From a candidate division KSB1 bacterium (GTDB lineage: Bacteria; Zhuqueibacterota; Zhuqueibacteria; Thermofontimicrobiales; Thermofontimicrobiaceae), in contig JAPDPQ010000004.1 in the NCBI GenBank assembly GCA_034506395.1, positions 1 through 64,000 of the forward strand: a stretch of 64,000 bases of DNA, given 5' to 3'. This document shows positions 43,298 to 51,909 of this stretch, in pieces. The position numbers and the translations under genes are program-made. Below the pieces are notes generated by a model. It saw nothing but the letters and a program-made list of their open reading frames with translations, made no database searches and was not told the DNA's origin. Position 1 is the stretch's first letter. Each line of letters opens with the position of its first letter.

Positions 43298-44029
43298 TTA
43301 TGAAGACATCATAAAAATCCCCCCAATGACATTGGTTAAAATATGTGCCAAGATTACAGGGAATAGCCTTTTTGTGTGCAAGTAAACCGTTGCGAAAATA
43401 ATGCCTATCACAAAGGTATGCAGTAGCATGAAAGGAGACAAATGCCAAAAAGCGAAAGCAAGGCTTGTGATTATAACGAGCCATACAGGCTTCATCTTGT
43501 TCAATCTTGCCATCAGAAAGCCGCGAAAGTAGAACTCTTCTCCTACGCCAGCGGTGATAGCGCCGATCGTTGTCCAATAAACTAATGCCCATCGATAAAA
43601 TGGCGGATGGTTGCTTGTTTGTTTGGCCATCTTGCCAAGAAATGCGAAACCCAGGTAGCCTTGAACGATGGCTATTATTGCACTCGAAACAATGGCAAGT
43701 CCAAGCCCATAAGCCACATCCAGCAGTGCTCTCTCCTTGGAAACGCCTATCATTTCTTTCATCGAGATGCCATATCGTCTTAGCTGAGTAAATGCAATGA
43801 TGAACAGCATAACTTGCAATATTGACCAAAACAGTGGCGCTATAGCTAAACTTTCTTGACCTGCTAAAGCAGGATCATGCAATCGTATCATGAAAATAGC
43901 CCATACAGTGTAGCTCCCGAGAAACATCAGGACGATTGGTAAAACAAGCCAACCCCATCCGCCTTTTGGGGCTAGGAAGCGATGGGCTGTGTTATTTTCT
44001 GGCTGAGACTGATGCACGGTTTGAATCAT
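43298..44029 (-). CDS. CPBP-family intramembrane metalloprotease
   Basis: 243 residues, about seven hydrophobic helices, TAGGAAACG before ATG. Catalytic motifs of the CAAX protease/bacteriocin-processing family are in GVGEEFYFRGFL (EExxxR, about 164-171), FAFWHLSPF (FxxxH, about 203) and ILAHILTNV (HxxxN, about 231). It cleaves membrane-associated substrates; a role in peptide maturation or self-immunity is known for some members, and no candidate peptide gene is seen next to it. A frame overlapping it (43083-43829) is a shadow. Between it and the GH3 gene are 211 nt with no gene. Confidence 0.88.
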   Translation of the reverse strand: MIQTVHQSQPENNTAHRFLAPKGGWGWLVLPIVLMFLGSYTVWAIFMIRLHDPALAGQESLAIAPLFWSILQVMLFIIAFTQLRRYGISMKEMIGVSKERALLDVAYGLGLAIVSSAIIAIVQGYLGFAFLGKMAKQTSNHPPFYRWALVYWTTIGAITAGVGEEFYFRGFLMARLNKMKPVWLVIITSLAFAFWHLSPFMLLHTFVIGIIFATVYLHTKRLFPVILAHILTNVIGGIFMMSS

Positions 44030-44094
44030 CGTTTCCTACCCGATATTTTGTGTCAAAGCTCTTCTAATACTTTTTCGAAGCTGATTCATCTGAA

Positions 44095-45141
44095 TCATCT
44101 TTGACCATGGTCGAAAAGCTGGAGATAAAATTCTTTCATCGCAGCTTCAATATGTTTGACGAGTTGGTTCTCGATCGATTTTTCGGCGAAAAGAATCGCA
44201 TTTTTTATCGCTTTGGCTTTTGAACGCCCATGAGCTTTGACAACCAATTTTTCAAAGCCCAGTATTGGTGCACCTCCGTATTCCGTGTAATCCATTCGGC
44301 GTTTGATCTTTTTTAGCATCGGCGCAAGCATAGTCAGACCCAGCCTGGACAGTAAGCTTTTTTTCCACATCTTCTTCCCAGTTTTTACCGTCAGCTCCGC
44401 CATCCCTTCAAGGCACTTCAGAACGATGTTACCGATCATCCCCTCTGTTACGATGACATCAGCAATCCCGGTCATGATATCTTTTCCTTCGATGTTGCCT
44501 ATAAAATTAAATTGAGGGTTCCTGCGCAATTCCTGATTGGTTTGAATGAGTGTTTCATTTCCCTTGGTCGCTTCTTCCCCGATATTTAATAAACCTAACC
44601 GAGGATTTTCGATGTCCATCACAGTTCGGGCATATTGAATCCCCATGATGGCAAAGCTGAGTAATTGGTTCACACTGCAATGTAAGGTCGCACCCACATC
44701 AAGCAAGATTGAAATTCCAGGATCGCTCTTTTTATTTTTCGCAACTGGAAGGATAGCTGCCAGTACCGCCCGTTCAATGCCTGGCAACCGAGGAATATAT
44801 TTGGAGCATGACAAGATTGTTGCACCAGTATTTCCCGCACTCACCAACGCATCTCCATGGTTATCTCTAAGGAGTCTTGCTGCCACATTGATTGAGGCTT
44901 GTTCTTTTTCTGAAACAGCTTCTTTGGGCGAGTCATCCATAGAAATGACTTCTGAAGCATGAATGATTGACCAACTTTGGCTCTCAAGCTCTTGCGCTTC
45001 GATCAGAGGTCTTATCTGTCGCTGATTCCCAACTACGATGCAATGAAGGCTTTGACTTTCGCGACAAGCAAGGGCCGCCCCTTTAATAATTTCTTCCGGA
45101 GCATTATCCCCTCCCATTGCGTCCACAATAATTCGATTCAT
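44095..45141 (-). CDS. plsX: Phosphate acyltransferase PlsX
   Basis: 348 residues from the ATG at 45141, chosen for CGGAG 5 nt upstream. The N-terminal IIVDAMGGDNAPEEIIKGA (about 4-22) and VSAGNTGAT (about 101) are diagnostic, with LLDVGATLHCSVNQL and GMIGNIVLKCLEGMAE. The enzyme makes acyl-phosphate from acyl-ACP for phospholipid synthesis, at the inner face of the membrane. The usual neighbours (rpmF, fabH) are absent, so the gene has been moved out of the common fab cluster. A promoter candidate lies at 45204-45232. Confidence 0.95.
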   Translation of the reverse strand: MNRIIVDAMGGDNAPEEIIKGAALACRESQSLHCIVVGNQRQIRPLIEAQELESQSWSIIHASEVISMDDSPKEAVSEKEQASINVAARLLRDNHGDALVSAGNTGATILSCSKYIPRLPGIERAVLAAILPVAKNKKSDPGISILLDVGATLHCSVNQLLSFAIMGIQYARTVMDIENPRLGLLNIGEEATKGNETLIQTNQELRRNPQFNFIGNIEGKDIMTGIADVIVTEGMIGNIVLKCLEGMAELTVKTGKKMWKKSLLSRLGLTMLAPMLKKIKRRMDYTEYGGAPILGFEKLVVKAHGRSKAKAIKNAILFAEKSIENQLVKHIEAAMKEFYLQLFDHGQR

Positions 45142-45203
45142 TCCAACTCCGATCAATTCTTTTTTTCCAAGACTCGTACAATTAATCAATCGAAATGCCT
45201 CAA

Positions 45204-45232
45204 AATATTAATAATTTTTTATTCAAAGTCAA
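45204..45232 (-). promoter_or_regulatory. Promoter of plsX
   Basis: On the minus strand TTGACT (45227-45232), 17 nt, AATATT (45204-45209), 63 nt before the ATG. Each hexamer differs by one base from the TTGACA and TATATT seen in the three strongest promoters here. Confidence 0.6.
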
Positions 45233-45343
45233 GTTTTTTTTTATCAAGGCCGAATTGGTCATTTCGGTCTTCTTAGAGATCAATGCTGTCCATTAAGAAT
45301 TGTCTAAAATCGAATCGACTACAGCCAAATTGGAGCAAATCAT

Positions 45344-45358
45344 TGGCACAAATTTTGT
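45344..45358 (+). promoter_or_regulatory. Possible sigma-54-type promoter for the small zinc protein gene
   Basis: TGGCAC-AAATT-TTGT, 108 nt before the ATG at 45466. It has the same -24 element, spacing and TTGT deviation at -12 as the site at 14934-14948. Confidence 0.3.
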
Positions 45359-45465
45359 CTCCATCATACCAAAATGAACCAAAAAGGGAACTTTATTATT
45401 TTGGAATGTATAATAACTTGCAAAAACTATCAGCAAAACTTGAATATCATTCGGAGGTACTGAAC

Positions 45466-45651
45466 ATGGAACAGACGACCATCTGCCACTATTGCAAAAA
45501 GGAGATTAAAGGACGACCTTTCATCCCAGTTCACAGCAATTTTACTTATCATTGGAAATGCTATATTGAGAAAATCAAAGATGAAAGAACACCTGCTGAA
45601 AATCTGGACGAAATCGATGAAGCAAAGGAAGATGATTCCGAATCTTTATAA
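45466..45651 (+). CDS. Small zinc-binding protein (CHYCKK, HxxC)
   Basis: 61 residues from the ATG at 45466, preceded by TCGGAGG with 8-nt spacing. The frame is open from 45283, but that part lacks a start signal. CHYCKKEI (Cys 7 and 10) and YHWKCYIEKI (His 28, Cys 31) make a treble-clef-like or LIM-half zinc site, followed by an acidic tail (EIDEAKEDDSES). No named family. It diverges from plsX. Confidence 0.6.
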   Translation: MEQTTICHYCKKEIKGRPFIPVHSNFTYHWKCYIEKIKDERTPAENLDEIDEAKEDDSESL

Positions 45652-46820
45652 TCGCTCAATGATATCTTAAAAACAATAAAAAATTTTATGTCTGCGCAAG
45701 CCGGATTTTCTGCATTTAACGGGCTTAGCTATTCACCTGGGTTTAGATCAATCAATCGATTAGCTGACAACGCTATTTTCGATCCAATATTTATCTCAAT
45801 GATTGATCACTGAAATAGCCTTTTAACGATCTACTGATTACAGACAATTTCTCAAACCATGATTCAAATAGCTTAAACGCTTTATGAAGCTTAATCATCA
45901 TAGCAGGTATCGCCTTTTCACTGGTGGACAATCGTTCCCTTGAGCGGAAATTGCTCACTGATTTTATGTGCCAGTGGGGGGCGAAATTTCTCTTTCTTTT
46001 TAGCTAACAAATTTCGCCACCAGGAATTTGGAAATATGGCAAATTAATTTTTGTGGATTTGAAAATTCTACTTCAATCGCCTTCCAAATCAAATGATAAC
46101 TCATACTCTCCATTTTTCGGCGTTATGCCAGCTCCAAAAAATCTTAGCTAGTTATCTGTATCATGCCATCTGCTTAGTGATTATGCCCATCAGCCTAACT
46201 ATTTGACGGACGAAATGAAGCCATTTTGATCTTTAAGTTGCGTTTTAGCGTCAACCTAAGCAAATAAATAAAAGTTCTCATTCTGATATTCCATGTGTCA
46301 GTTAGCGGACGGAGCAGAAGATTGCTTTCGATAAATGCACCGATATTGAATAAATCATCAAAGGACTTTCCGTTTTTCGCCTGGCGATTGATCGCTTAGG
46401 GTGCTATTACGTTGACGCCAAAGGCCATTTGACGCATAGGCATCCATTAATAGCGCATTCATCAGAATTAAAAAGACTCATGTATCCTCGGGAGTGACGC
46501 TCACATGGCAGTAATTTGCACACTGAGCAAAGGTCTGCCTGGTATTCAAAATCAGAATCTCAGAGGAGTATAAAAAAGGAAAGCGGCCAAAAGTTATAAT
46601 GGGAAGAAAGGAGGTAAAACCCAGAATAACCTTGACCGCTTTAGATTTATCACCTGGTCATTTAGACCGTGTTATTGGGAGGGTATCCTATGTTGTTTTG
46701 TAATTTCGATGTCTTATACTTTTAAAAGATTCTTAAGTTCCACTTCTCAAAAAAAATTTTTTAAAAATTTTTTCTTGGCCCTTGTTCCATACTTTTACTC
46801 AAAGGATCTCTTTTGGTTCA
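45652..46820. other. 1.17-kb gene-free region
   Basis: No frame with a ribosome site and plausible composition on either strand. An inverted repeat GGCGAAATTT/AAATTTCGCC lies at 45980-46018 (19-nt loop), beside other AT-rich sequence. Near 46600 a GAAAGGAGG is followed only by a very short frame. It may hold a decayed gene or an unrecognised RNA. Confidence 0.5.
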
Positions 46821-49013
46821 TCATTTTTTATTGAATAATCTTCTAAGAGAAATTGGGACATTAAAGAACAAATCGAATACCCAATGCTCGAGCAATGCAC
46901 CGCGTTCTCCAAAAACTGGAATAATATGAACGATGTTGGTGGCCCATCTTCCTGCCATTAACCGCGAAAGCGCTGGAAATTTAGCGACCATCTGAACAGG
47001 AAATCCCAAATAACCGATGTAGTGCCAAAAAGAAATGAGTGCAGCGATCCAATAATTTTTAAAGTCCCGTTCCTTGATCATCAAATATAGCACGTAGCTG
47101 CCACGAACCAACGAGCCAGGAGAGACAGGAGTTGCCTGAAACGCAGCTAAAATAGCTCCGGCGTAAAGCAATCCTTCTGACCAGGTCTGTCCGAAACGAA
47201 TCATCGCATACAGGGCTGCAATAACAGAAACCACCTGAGTGATTGGCAACGTCGCTATGTGTACCGCCACGCACTTTAAATATTTTTGAATAAATACATC
47301 TTTGATATTGTTTCGAATGCCCTCAGCTTCTTGAGCGCTAAGCATGCCTTCCTCGTATCCAGCTTCCACTTGCTGGAGCAACCATGCTTCACGAAATTCT
47401 GCATCCCGATAGAAACGAATCGGATATGTAACCGCATATTTGATCGAATTCCATGCATACTTTCCATCGGTAAAAAAGTGATGCCATTTGGGAGGCAACC
47501 AGCTAAGGAACAACCATTGCAACCAAAAGCGAACTGGTCTATCCAACAGCCGAAAGGCTCGCTGCTCCTCTACCCTGCCACTGCGATACCAATCGATCAA
47601 GGCATTGGCTTGCTTGGCACGCATGACTCTGGCAAAATAGCCTGATTTGGCGATAATTTGGCGGATATGCTGGGCGTAAAGCCGATTACCCCATAGGCGA
47701 CGGAAAAAGTTTCCCAGTACTGGGAAAACCCCTACGATATAAAATAGAAAAAATCTGAGTGATGATTGGGCAATTTTGGACGCTCGTTGCTCATCGAGCA
47801 ATTCTTTGCACTTCCAACCAGAAATCAGGCCTTGCTTAACTGATTGCCTAAGCGATTTTCTCAAAATCAGCTTAAATCCTTGATGAAAAATATCTGGCTG
47901 AGAGGCCCGATACTCAGGTTCTCTGATTAAAAGTTCTTCGTACACTGGCTTAAGATCATGGAACTCATCTTGATACTTTTCGATGAACTTGGCGAGCTTA
48001 TTGAGATCACCCCGATCAAATTGAACAAAATTGCCTCGAAAGATCCCTTGAATGATCAATCGAACATCTGCGGGACTCATTGGGAGGAATGGCAATAATG
48101 CCAATCCAGCTCTAAAATCGATCGCAACTAAACCGTCATAATAACCATCATCGGAGTCATGGCGCTTAAGCACATTTGGCTGGCTCTTCATAGTCGCCCA
48201 CTCGTATTGGCGCGCTAATTCGCGAGCCCCTATATCGTGAAGCATTTGAACCAGCTTTGCCATGAATTTTTTCTTGGTTAGGTATTCAACGGAATTCACT
48301 GAGCCGTCTTTGGGGATGAACTCAGTCTTTCGCCACTTTTTTCGTTCAAAAATCTTATCATCTATTTCAAACTTCCAAGTTCTTCCTGTCACCCATTCAT
48401 TAATCTCACCGTAGCTCTGAAAGTTGTCATCGAAAAATGTTGCAAAGCTATTTACGATTGCGCTTTCACTGCCAAGATATAATTTGGCAGCTCGTCGAAT
48501 CAGTTTTATCCATAAAACCCCAACGCGAGCCGCCGCGAAATTGACTTGGGCGGAAAAAGGACCTTGATAGCCCAACCAATAAATAAAATTTCGGAAAAGA
48601 ACAGAAAATCGTGATGGCGGAATTAATATTTTCATCGCATAGCTTTTCCCCACCTCTAATTTCTCGGTGCCCATTTGATGATCAAAATCCGCTTCGAGCA
48701 ATTGGACCCGATAAACTTGTCCTGCAAATCCGCCACCGACAAACTTTTCTATTTTAAATATCGCCTGATATTTGATGTCTGGACATACCCCCACCAGATC
48801 GAGCCTTACCACATCGCCAACCTCATAGCGTGACTTGTGATATTTTTTAATTAAATTGGCTGACTCAACCAATTCCCAAAGCCTCTTACAGGTTTCGATT
48901 GAGTATGGCTGAGTTTCATTGGATCGACTCATTTCCGTCTGTTTTTGCAAATGAATTTGATTTTCTGACCAATTCGTTTCATGCTTCAAATCAATTCCCT
49001 TGTCATGCCTCAT
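46821..49013 (-). CDS. Kinase-like membrane protein of unknown function
   Basis: 730 residues with GAAGAAGGA 5 nt before ATG. About residues 85-320 look like a very divergent protein-kinase fold: Gly-rich loop FVGGGFAGQVYRV (about 90-102), the Lys strand SYAMKILIPP (about 123), a possible hinge INEWVTGRTW (about 205), a catalytic-loop-like MLHDIGARELA (about 257-267) and a metal-loop-like VAIDFRAG (about 297) in place of DFG. The middle (about 330-500) is helical and basic. About 420-440 and 600-700 have several hydrophobic helices. This is not a known receptor Ser/Thr kinase layout; UbiB/ABC1-like kinases are the closest general match I can suggest. It is divergent to the OlsB/OlsA-like pair. 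Function unknown; the kinase link is inference from motifs. Confidence 0.7.
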   Translation of the reverse strand: MRHDKGIDLKHETNWSENQIHLQKQTEMSRSNETQPYSIETCKRLWELVESANLIKKYHKSRYEVGDVVRLDLVGVCPDIKYQAIFKIEKFVGGGFAGQVYRVQLLEADFDHQMGTEKLEVGKSYAMKILIPPSRFSVLFRNFIYWLGYQGPFSAQVNFAAARVGVLWIKLIRRAAKLYLGSESAIVNSFATFFDDNFQSYGEINEWVTGRTWKFEIDDKIFERKKWRKTEFIPKDGSVNSVEYLTKKKFMAKLVQMLHDIGARELARQYEWATMKSQPNVLKRHDSDDGYYDGLVAIDFRAGLALLPFLPMSPADVRLIIQGIFRGNFVQFDRGDLNKLAKFIEKYQDEFHDLKPVYEELLIREPEYRASQPDIFHQGFKLILRKSLRQSVKQGLISGWKCKELLDEQRASKIAQSSLRFFLFYIVGVFPVLGNFFRRLWGNRLYAQHIRQIIAKSGYFARVMRAKQANALIDWYRSGRVEEQRAFRLLDRPVRFWLQWLFLSWLPPKWHHFFTDGKYAWNSIKYAVTYPIRFYRDAEFREAWLLQQVEAGYEEGMLSAQEAEGIRNNIKDVFIQKYLKCVAVHIATLPITQVVSVIAALYAMIRFGQTWSEGLLYAGAILAAFQATPVSPGSLVRGSYVLYLMIKERDFKNYWIAALISFWHYIGYLGFPVQMVAKFPALSRLMAGRWATNIVHIIPVFGERGALLEHWVFDLFFNVPISLRRLFNKK

Positions 49014-49515
49014 ATTGATCCTTCTTCAAGTTTGCGCTAAGTATGGTTCGGGTTGGCTTGCTATACAAAGTTCTTTCTCATGATTCGCTTAAAAAATGAG
49101 TGGCGGAAAATACAAATTAAAAAACTCAGAATCAAGAGAAAAAATATTTACATTTTTATTACATAAAAGCCTTGACAAATTAAGCTTATTTATGCAAATT
49201 AGAAACCACGCTGCACATAATTGAACAAGAAAAATGAATGATCTTAATCTAATCGAACAATAATATTTCAGCCACAAACTATTATCCAAAAATTGACAAT
49301 TGTTCGACAGATAATGACCACACAAAATGCACCACCATTCTGAATTTTATGAAAAAAGTTTTTAGGTACGCATAATGATCAAAAAAGAGAGCTTTTGAAA
49401 ATTTGAAAATAATAAATAAACCCTATACATTTACGTGCAAGGTCATATAAGTGAGGATTTAATTATTGGGGCTAATTAAAAAGCTGGAATGATTGACAAA
49501 AGGAGAATATCGAAG
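49014..49515. other. Divergent intergenic region, kinase-like gene / OlsB-like gene
   Basis: 502 nt, very AT-rich. It must carry two divergent promoters. A TTGACA at 49172-49177 (plus) is followed after 17 nt by CAAATT, a poor -10, so no promoter is called. Confidence 0.4.
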
Positions 49516-50322
49516 ATGACAGAACAAAACGCTATCGCTTCACCCGTAAGGTTTAGCATTGAATCCAATGATTTCGTGGTAAAAATTGCAGAAACCCCTG
49601 AAGAAGTTCGAGGGGCTCAACGTTTGCGCTTTGAAGTTTTCAACCTCGAAATGAATGAAGGATTGGATTCCTCGTGGGAAACTGGTCTGGACCAGGATCA
49701 ATTTGATGAGCATGCCGATCATCTGATTGCGATTGATAAAAACAATAACAGAATTGTCGGCACCTATCGAATGCTCCGGAAATCAATCGCTAATCAAAAT
49801 GGGGGGTTTTATTCAGAAGGAGAATTTGACCTAACGAATCTCAAGCAACTTCCGGTGGAAGTCTTGGAGATGGGACGTTCATGCGTGCATAAGGATTATC
49901 GTTCTGGGGTGGTAATTAATTTGCTTTGGGCTGGGATCGCGAAATATTTGAAAATGGCCGATGCAAAATATTTGTTCGGCTGCGGCAGTTTACACACACA
50001 TGATGTAGATGAAGTCAGCCAAATTTACTCATATTTGAAATCAAAATACTTTGCACCTGAAGAATTTCGGGTGAAACCTGTGGAAAAATGTGTGGTCCCT
50101 GGCTTACGGGACGACCTTCCAGCAGATGAATGTAGGGATGTGCTCAAGAAGATCCCACCGCTTTTGAAAGGATATTTCCGCGCGGGAGCTTTTATCTGTG
50201 GAGAGCCTGCCTTGGATGCAGAGTTTGGGACAACAGATTTTTTTATTCTTCTCCCTACTGACAAAATCGCTGATCGCTACCAGAACCATTACAAAACTGG
50301 CACGAACGAATCGCAACAATAA
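49516..50322 (+). CDS. OlsB-like N-acyltransferase (GNAT/hemolysin-like family)
   Basis: 268 residues from the ATG at 49516, with AGGAG 10 nt upstream; the ATG at 49489 has no site. Family features of Acetyltransf_5: AQRLRFEVFNLEMNEG (about 34-49), DQFDEHADHLIAID, IVGTYRMLRK, EMGRSCVHKDYRSG (about 124-137) and YLFGCGSLHTHD. OlsB moves a 3-hydroxyacyl chain from ACP to the alpha-amino group of ornithine (or another amine), the first step of ornithine-lipid synthesis. The PlsC/OlsA-like gene follows after 105 nt, supporting this pathway. The amine acceptor (ornithine, glutamine, lysine or glycine) cannot be told. Confidence 0.8.
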   Translation: MTEQNAIASPVRFSIESNDFVVKIAETPEEVRGAQRLRFEVFNLEMNEGLDSSWETGLDQDQFDEHADHLIAIDKNNNRIVGTYRMLRKSIANQNGGFYSEGEFDLTNLKQLPVEVLEMGRSCVHKDYRSGVVINLLWAGIAKYLKMADAKYLFGCGSLHTHDVDEVSQIYSYLKSKYFAPEEFRVKPVEKCVVPGLRDDLPADECRDVLKKIPPLLKGYFRAGAFICGEPALDAEFGTTDFFILLPTDKIADRYQNHYKTGTNESQQ

Positions 50323-50427
50323 TTTAATAGCTTAAAATCCGCTATCCGTTCCGGATGCAGGTATTAATGGCAATGAATTTAAACAAAATTTGAACTGAAC
50401 TTTATTGCAAAAAAAAAAGGATCCGAG

Positions 50428-51231
50428 ATGCGTCGGCTGGTACGTTTGGTTGGATTTTTGGTAGTGAATTTAATCTTTCTTGTGATTGCAATTTTATTTG
50501 CACCTATTGCATTAATTGTTGGGCGATATGCGCACCGAAAAATCGTTATTTTTCTCACCAAAATCTGGGCAAGCCTCAATGTTTGGGTGCTGGGAATTCG
50601 GGTGAAGCTGATCAATGGGGACCTAATTGATCCGAATCAAAATTACTTCATGATTGCCAATCATCTGAGCTACCTGGATATTATTTTGGTTGGTTGCAAA
50701 AAACCAGGCCTATTCGTTGCAAAAAAAGAGGTAAAATACTGGCCTTTACTGGGTCAATTGGCGTGGTTGGCTGGCTCGATTTTTGTCGACCGAAGCAAAA
50801 AAGGCCCCACTGCAAATAAGCCATATATCGGGCAAATCGCCAAATATTTAGAGCAAGGCTTAACTATCCAGGTTTTCCCTGAGGGGACTTCCTCCAATGG
50901 TGCAGGCGTTCTACCATTCAAGAAAGGCATTTTTTCTTCGCCGATTTTGGCAAAAACCCCGATTTTGCCAATTACAATTCGTTATGCTTCCGTAAATAAA
51001 CAGCCTTTTGGGCCCCAAAATCGTGATCTGGTCACTTGGCATAGTGATATGACCTTCATCGATCATTTTTGGGGTGTATTGAATTTGCGTGGCTTCGAAG
51101 TTGAAATTATCATTAATCCTCCTATTTTGGAAAAGCCAGTTAATGAAAATAATGTCATCGAACAGGCAAAAGCGCTCGCAGAGCGAGCTCATGATATTAT
51201 CGAAAAGGCATATTTGAAATCTGAACAATAA
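50428..51231 (+). CDS. PlsC/OlsA-like 1-acyl acyltransferase
   Basis: 267 residues with AAGGA before ATG. An N-terminal membrane helix (about 8-35) is followed by NHLSYLDIIL (HxxxxD, about 76-81), LFVAKKEVKYWPLLGQLAW, IFVDRSKKG and VFPEGTSSNGAGVLPFKKG (about 151), all standard LPLAT motifs, with PILPITIRYA later. Together with the OlsB-like gene it probably adds the second acyl chain of an aminolipid. A role in phosphatidic-acid synthesis is the alternative. Its C-terminal end is ordinary. Confidence 0.88.
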   Translation: MRRLVRLVGFLVVNLIFLVIAILFAPIALIVGRYAHRKIVIFLTKIWASLNVWVLGIRVKLINGDLIDPNQNYFMIANHLSYLDIILVGCKKPGLFVAKKEVKYWPLLGQLAWLAGSIFVDRSKKGPTANKPYIGQIAKYLEQGLTIQVFPEGTSSNGAGVLPFKKGIFSSPILAKTPILPITIRYASVNKQPFGPQNRDLVTWHSDMTFIDHFWGVLNLRGFEVEIIINPPILEKPVNENNVIEQAKALAERAHDIIEKAYLKSEQ

Positions 51232-51281
51232 ATTCCATTTCTTGCTTGTAGGAGCAGAACGTCTGCTGTTCCATAGGTCAA

Positions 51282-51629
51282 TCATTGATGTCCTCGATTT
51301 GGAACCAGGCACAGAAAGCTCATTGTGCCTTTACCGGTATTTCGCAATTGATGGATCTCATTTGGCTCGACAAAAATGGCAGCTCCTGCTTTGAATAAAA
51401 CTGTTCCCCCGCTGCCTATCGCTTCTCCCTCACCTTCAAGGATATAAATCTCATGCTCGAAATCATGAGAATGATGATACGTATAACCGCCCGGCTCGAC
51501 ATGAAAGAGCCGCATAGTAAAATTTGGGGCTTGATCTTCGGCGGAAATGAGAACTCGTCGAGATACACCTGAGACGTTTGGATCTTTAATTGGTGTTGCC
51601 TCAAGATCTGTGGAGTAAATTATTTTCAT
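51282..51629 (-). CDS. Cupin-fold protein
   Basis: 115 residues with AAAGGAACTTC before ATG. The single cupin domain has motif 1 in PGGYTYHHSHDFEHEIYILEG (His, His, Glu, His ligands) and motif 2 in FVEPNEIHQLRNTG. The metal site is thus complete. Small cupins of this kind are metal-binding isomerases, dioxygenases or sensors. No context shows the substrate; the next gene (D-aminoacylase) is on the same strand but 280 nt beyond its end. Confidence 0.83.
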   Translation of the reverse strand: MKIIYSTDLEATPIKDPNVSGVSRRVLISAEDQAPNFTMRLFHVEPGGYTYHHSHDFEHEIYILEGEGEAIGSGGTVLFKAGAAIFVEPNEIHQLRNTGKGTMSFLCLVPNRGHQ

Positions 51630-51909
51630 AGAAGTTCCTTTCAGTGAAAAACCTTCGATCCACTAATCAGATATAAACGATATTTTTTGAATTTTTCAAT
51701 CGAGCTCTACGGAGTCATGAGAAATTAATATTTTTGTCTCACTCTGGGATGAGCATGGCAAAGAAAGAAATCTTTGTATCTCACGGAATCAATTCATGAA
51801 CCAGACACTTTTGCTCTTCTTGCTGGTCAAAATCACCCATCCCACCATTTGCAGGGCCTTATTTAAAAAAGCAGTTTGATCCCTCCCCTGCTTGAATTGC
51901 TGCGATGGA

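Noticed and set aside
43083..43829. 248-codon minus-strand frame
   Set aside because: It overlaps the CPBP protease frame, which has all the catalytic motifs; this one has an odd His/Arg-rich composition.
49172..49200. TTGACA as a further promoter of the strong class
   Set aside because: The hexamer at 17-nt spacing is CAAATT, not TATATT.
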